From Triparma columacea (Eukaryota; Sar; Bolidophyceae; Parmales; Triparmaceae), in NCBI GenBank assembly GCA_030267965.1, contig BRYA01000102.1, forward strand, positions 1-19,225: a stretch of DNA of 19,225 nt, in the 5' to 3' direction. The notes beneath the pieces were generated by a model. It made no database searches, was not told where the DNA came from, and saw only the letters and a program-made list of their open reading frames with translations. Position 1 is the stretch's first letter. Each line of letters begins with the position of its first letter. This document shows, in pieces, positions 17,620-19,225 of this stretch. The position numbers and the translations under genes were made by a program.

Positions 17620-18789
17620 ATGGGAAATGTGGAATCACAATCAGAGGTACAGTCGACACACAATTCATCAGAGACCACAAATGTGAATCTATCTAGTTGG
17701 GACGATTTGACAGACGGTCAAAAGGTGTGCATAGGTTGGGCTTGTGAGCAAGACTGGGATCTCGTCAAGGGGTATGCCAAGGAACATGGTCCTGAGGTTT
17801 TGTTAGGCGTTTATAGACCGAGTGTTGATGAGAAATGGAAGATAATTTCAGTCCTCACAGTGGCCTCATCTTCACGAAACGTTGAGATGGTCAAGCTTAC
17901 CTTAGAGGCCGGCTTCGACAACAAGGAAGCCATGTTCATGGCCGCAGAATCATCAATTAGGAATAGTGACAATTCAACAATCTTGAGATTGCTCTTAGAA
18001 CATGGACTTGACCCTAATATCGACCTACGACTCGATGGGGTGAAGAGATACTCTTCCAACCTTTTGGTGTCTGCTGCTCGTGTGAGACACATTGATCAGG
18101 CCATAGCACTTCTCGATCATGGAGCAAATGTGAACAAGACAGTGGTTGACCCTAATGGAGATGTTTATTCACCACTTACTGTTACTATGAGTTATGGAGC
18201 ACACGACATATGCAGGCTGTTTTTCGCGCGCGGTGCTATCCCATCCACCAACGACGTGTATGCTGTGTTTGCTTATTGCCTCATAGCGTGCAAAGGAGAA
18301 AACCGTAGAGTTAGTAGAGATGTCGCAATAAAGATGTTCGTAACATTTCTTCATCTCGGAAAGCCCGATCCCGACGTAGTTCGAGACGAATTCGATTCTT
18401 TCGCATTACGCAATCCTTCCATTCACGATCCTACAATCACCAACATCACGAAACATTACCTTCAAGGCCGTCCCTTCTGCTGCTTTATTTGCGAGGCTCT
18501 AACTGCCAAGTCCCGCGACAAGCTCCTAATGTGTCCCTGTCGCAACGTCGCTTACTGCTCGAAGGAATGCCAGAGGAAGCACTGGAAGAAGCACAAGGTA
18601 CAATGCACGGGACAGTTGAACGAAAGGGGGGAGAGCGAGGCCATGGTTAAGAAAAGATCCAAGACAGGGAAGGGGATGAAGGAGGGAGTAGCGGATGCGG
18701 GAGTAGCGGATGTGGGAGTAGCGGAAGGAGCAGTTGCGACGGGGAATAATGGCATGAAGGGGAAGAAGGGTAGGGGTAAGAAGAAGTGA
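17620..18789 (+). CDS. Ankyrin-repeat, MYND zinc-finger protein (intronless)
   Basis: A single exon encodes 389 residues. The start M-G-N-V-E-S has Gly2 and Ser6, the N-myristoylation pattern, suggesting membrane attachment. Residues about 73-205 hold degenerate ankyrin repeats: N-V-E-M-V-K-L-T-L-E-A-G-F-D, I-L-R-L-L-L-E-H-G-L-D-P-N and A-I-A-L-L-D-H-G-A-N-V-N. The MYND finger at 288-329 has C288-x2-C291, C305-x-C307, Y-C313-x3-C317, H321/H325 and C329; the middle pair is one residue tighter than the usual C-x2-C. MYND fingers bind proline-rich peptides, and ankyrin repeats also mediate protein contacts, so a scaffold or adaptor role is likely, with no known substrate. The tail is a Gly/Val/Ala repeat (G-V-A-D-A-G-V-A-D-V-G-V-A) ending in G-R-G-K-K-K, and its DNA is duplicated in inverted, decayed form at 553-695. 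Lack of introns sets it apart from its neighbours. Confidence 0.88.
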   Translation: MGNVESQSEVQSTHNSSETTNVNLSSWDDLTDGQKVCIGWACEQDWDLVKGYAKEHGPEVLLGVYRPSVDEKWKIISVLTVASSSRNVEMVKLTLEAGFDNKEAMFMAAESSIRNSDNSTILRLLLEHGLDPNIDLRLDGVKRYSSNLLVSAARVRHIDQAIALLDHGANVNKTVVDPNGDVYSPLTVTMSYGAHDICRLFFARGAIPSTNDVYAVFAYCLIACKGENRRVSRDVAIKMFVTFLHLGKPDPDVVRDEFDSFALRNPSIHDPTITNITKHYLQGRPFCCFICEALTAKSRDKLLMCPCRNVAYCSKECQRKHWKKHKVQCTGQLNERGESEAMVKKRSKTGKGMKEGVADAGVADVGVAEGAVATGNNGMKGKKGRGKKK

Positions 18790-18796
18790 ACGAAAC
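18664..18796 (+). repeat. Parent arm of the long-range inverted repeat
   Basis: This segment, the 3' coding end of the ankyrin-MYND gene plus seven bases beyond its stop, matches the minus strand of 553-695 with scattered substitutions and two length differences. It includes a short internal coding repeat of the ggagtagcggatg type. Confidence 0.75.
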
Positions 18797-18998
18797 AATA
18801 CAGTAATGCGGCGGCTATAAGCAATTTTTTGAGAATTCAATGTACATCAAATTACTTATTTTGTATTGCGATTAGCGTGAGAATGAACAATTTCATATTT
18901 CTCCAACTAATTTTGCCCCCTTGCTCCACCTGCCACCACGGGCTTCTCTCCAAATCCCAAAATCCTTTGTACTCATTGTATCATTATCTCTCTCCCAA

Positions 18999-19005
18999 TA
19001 TAAAG
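18999..19005 (+). promoter_or_regulatory. TATA-like box of the secreted-protein gene
   Basis: TATAAAG lies 57 bases before the ATG at 19056, after a pyrimidine-rich stretch (tctctctccc). The spacing fits a core promoter with a leader of about 25-30 bases. Confidence 0.45.
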
Positions 19006-19055
19006 GCGTAATTTCGCACTTACTTAGCGCTACCCTACATCCGTCTAAACCCAAA

Positions 19056-19178
19056 ATGAATCTATCCATATCTTTAGCGCTGCTATTCGTGATTATCAAA
19101 ACTACCAAAGGAGCGCTTCCAGATTACTGTCCAGGGTGGAACATACCTGAGGATGAGATTGCCAAGTACGAGGATTAT
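19056..19178 (+). CDS. First exon of a secreted or membrane protein (partial)
   Basis: An aaaATGA start opens a 41-codon exon ending in phase 0 at a strong donor, GTGAGT (19179-19184). Residues 2-19 form a signal peptide: a hydrophobic core L-S-I-S-L-A-L-L-F-V-I-I, then K-T-T-K-G-A with likely cleavage after Gly19 or Ala20. The mature start has one cysteine (P-D-Y-C-P-G-W) and an acidic stretch. The intron runs into a G homopolymer at the window edge (19201-19225), so the remainder is not visible. The family is not recognised. Confidence 0.65.
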
Positions 19179-19200
19179 GTGAGTACATATATCGCGGGAA

Positions 19201-19225
19201 GGGGGGGGGGGGGGGGGGGGGGGGG
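19201..19225. repeat. Terminal G homopolymer
   Basis: The last 25 bases are all G, inside the first intron of the secreted-protein gene. Similar but shorter G/C runs occur in other introns here (for example 10988-11003 and 14879-14895), so it may be genuine. It may also mark the end of an assembled contig. Confidence 0.9.

Overview
This window is nuclear DNA of a eukaryote, most likely a unicellular alga or related protist. I lean towards a photosynthetic stramenopile, but that assignment is tentative. Genes are interrupted by short spliceosomal introns (about 125-190 bp) with GTGAG-type donors, C-rich tracts before the acceptor and, in places, a clear CTAAC branch site. Proteins include a nuclear 5'-3' exoribonuclease, a phospholipid scramblase, an ankyrin-MYND protein and a BspA/DUF285 leucine-rich repeat kinase, a mix known from microalgal genomes. 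Intergenic DNA is AT-rich or full of homopolymer G/C runs. No rRNA, tRNA, CRISPR array or intact transposon was recognised.

Layout from left to right. 2-145 (+) is the 3' end of a Cys-containing, probably extracellular protein. 146-847 is a convergent intergenic space with a G-rich minisatellite and a broken antisense copy of the tail of the ankyrin-MYND gene found 18 kb away. 848-4846 (-) is a five-exon XRN2/RAT1 gene of 1111 codons. 4847-5085 contains a GT microsatellite. 5098-5359 (-) is a GC-rich, frameshifted fragment resembling a giant-virus (NCLDV) major capsid protein. 5360-6519 is AT-rich DNA with no gene seen. 6520-11461 (-) is a three-exon, 1558-residue protein with an MLKL/HeLo-like N-terminal helical region, a TKL-type kinase, an EF-hand, a coiled coil and 25 repeats of 25 residues in three modules. 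11868-13133 (-) encodes an EGF-like plus seven-transmembrane protein whose 5' end is uncertain. Divergent from it may lie a small two-exon gene (13222-13583, +). 14266-15273 (+) is a two-exon membrane protein of unknown function. 15274-15644 holds two neighbouring inverted repeats. 15645-17236 (+) is a three-exon scramblase. 17620-18789 (+) is an intronless ankyrin-MYND protein with an N-myristoylation-like start. 19056-19178 (+) is the first exon of a secreted protein, and the window ends in a run of G.

The genes do not form an operon or a recognisable pathway. The most striking locus is the kinase: a possible membrane-acting helical domain, a kinase, a calcium-binding loop and a repeat surface whose differences are confined to a few positions look like an immune or cell-death receptor. 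It lies beside a decayed giant-virus gene fragment. Any functional link between the two is speculation.
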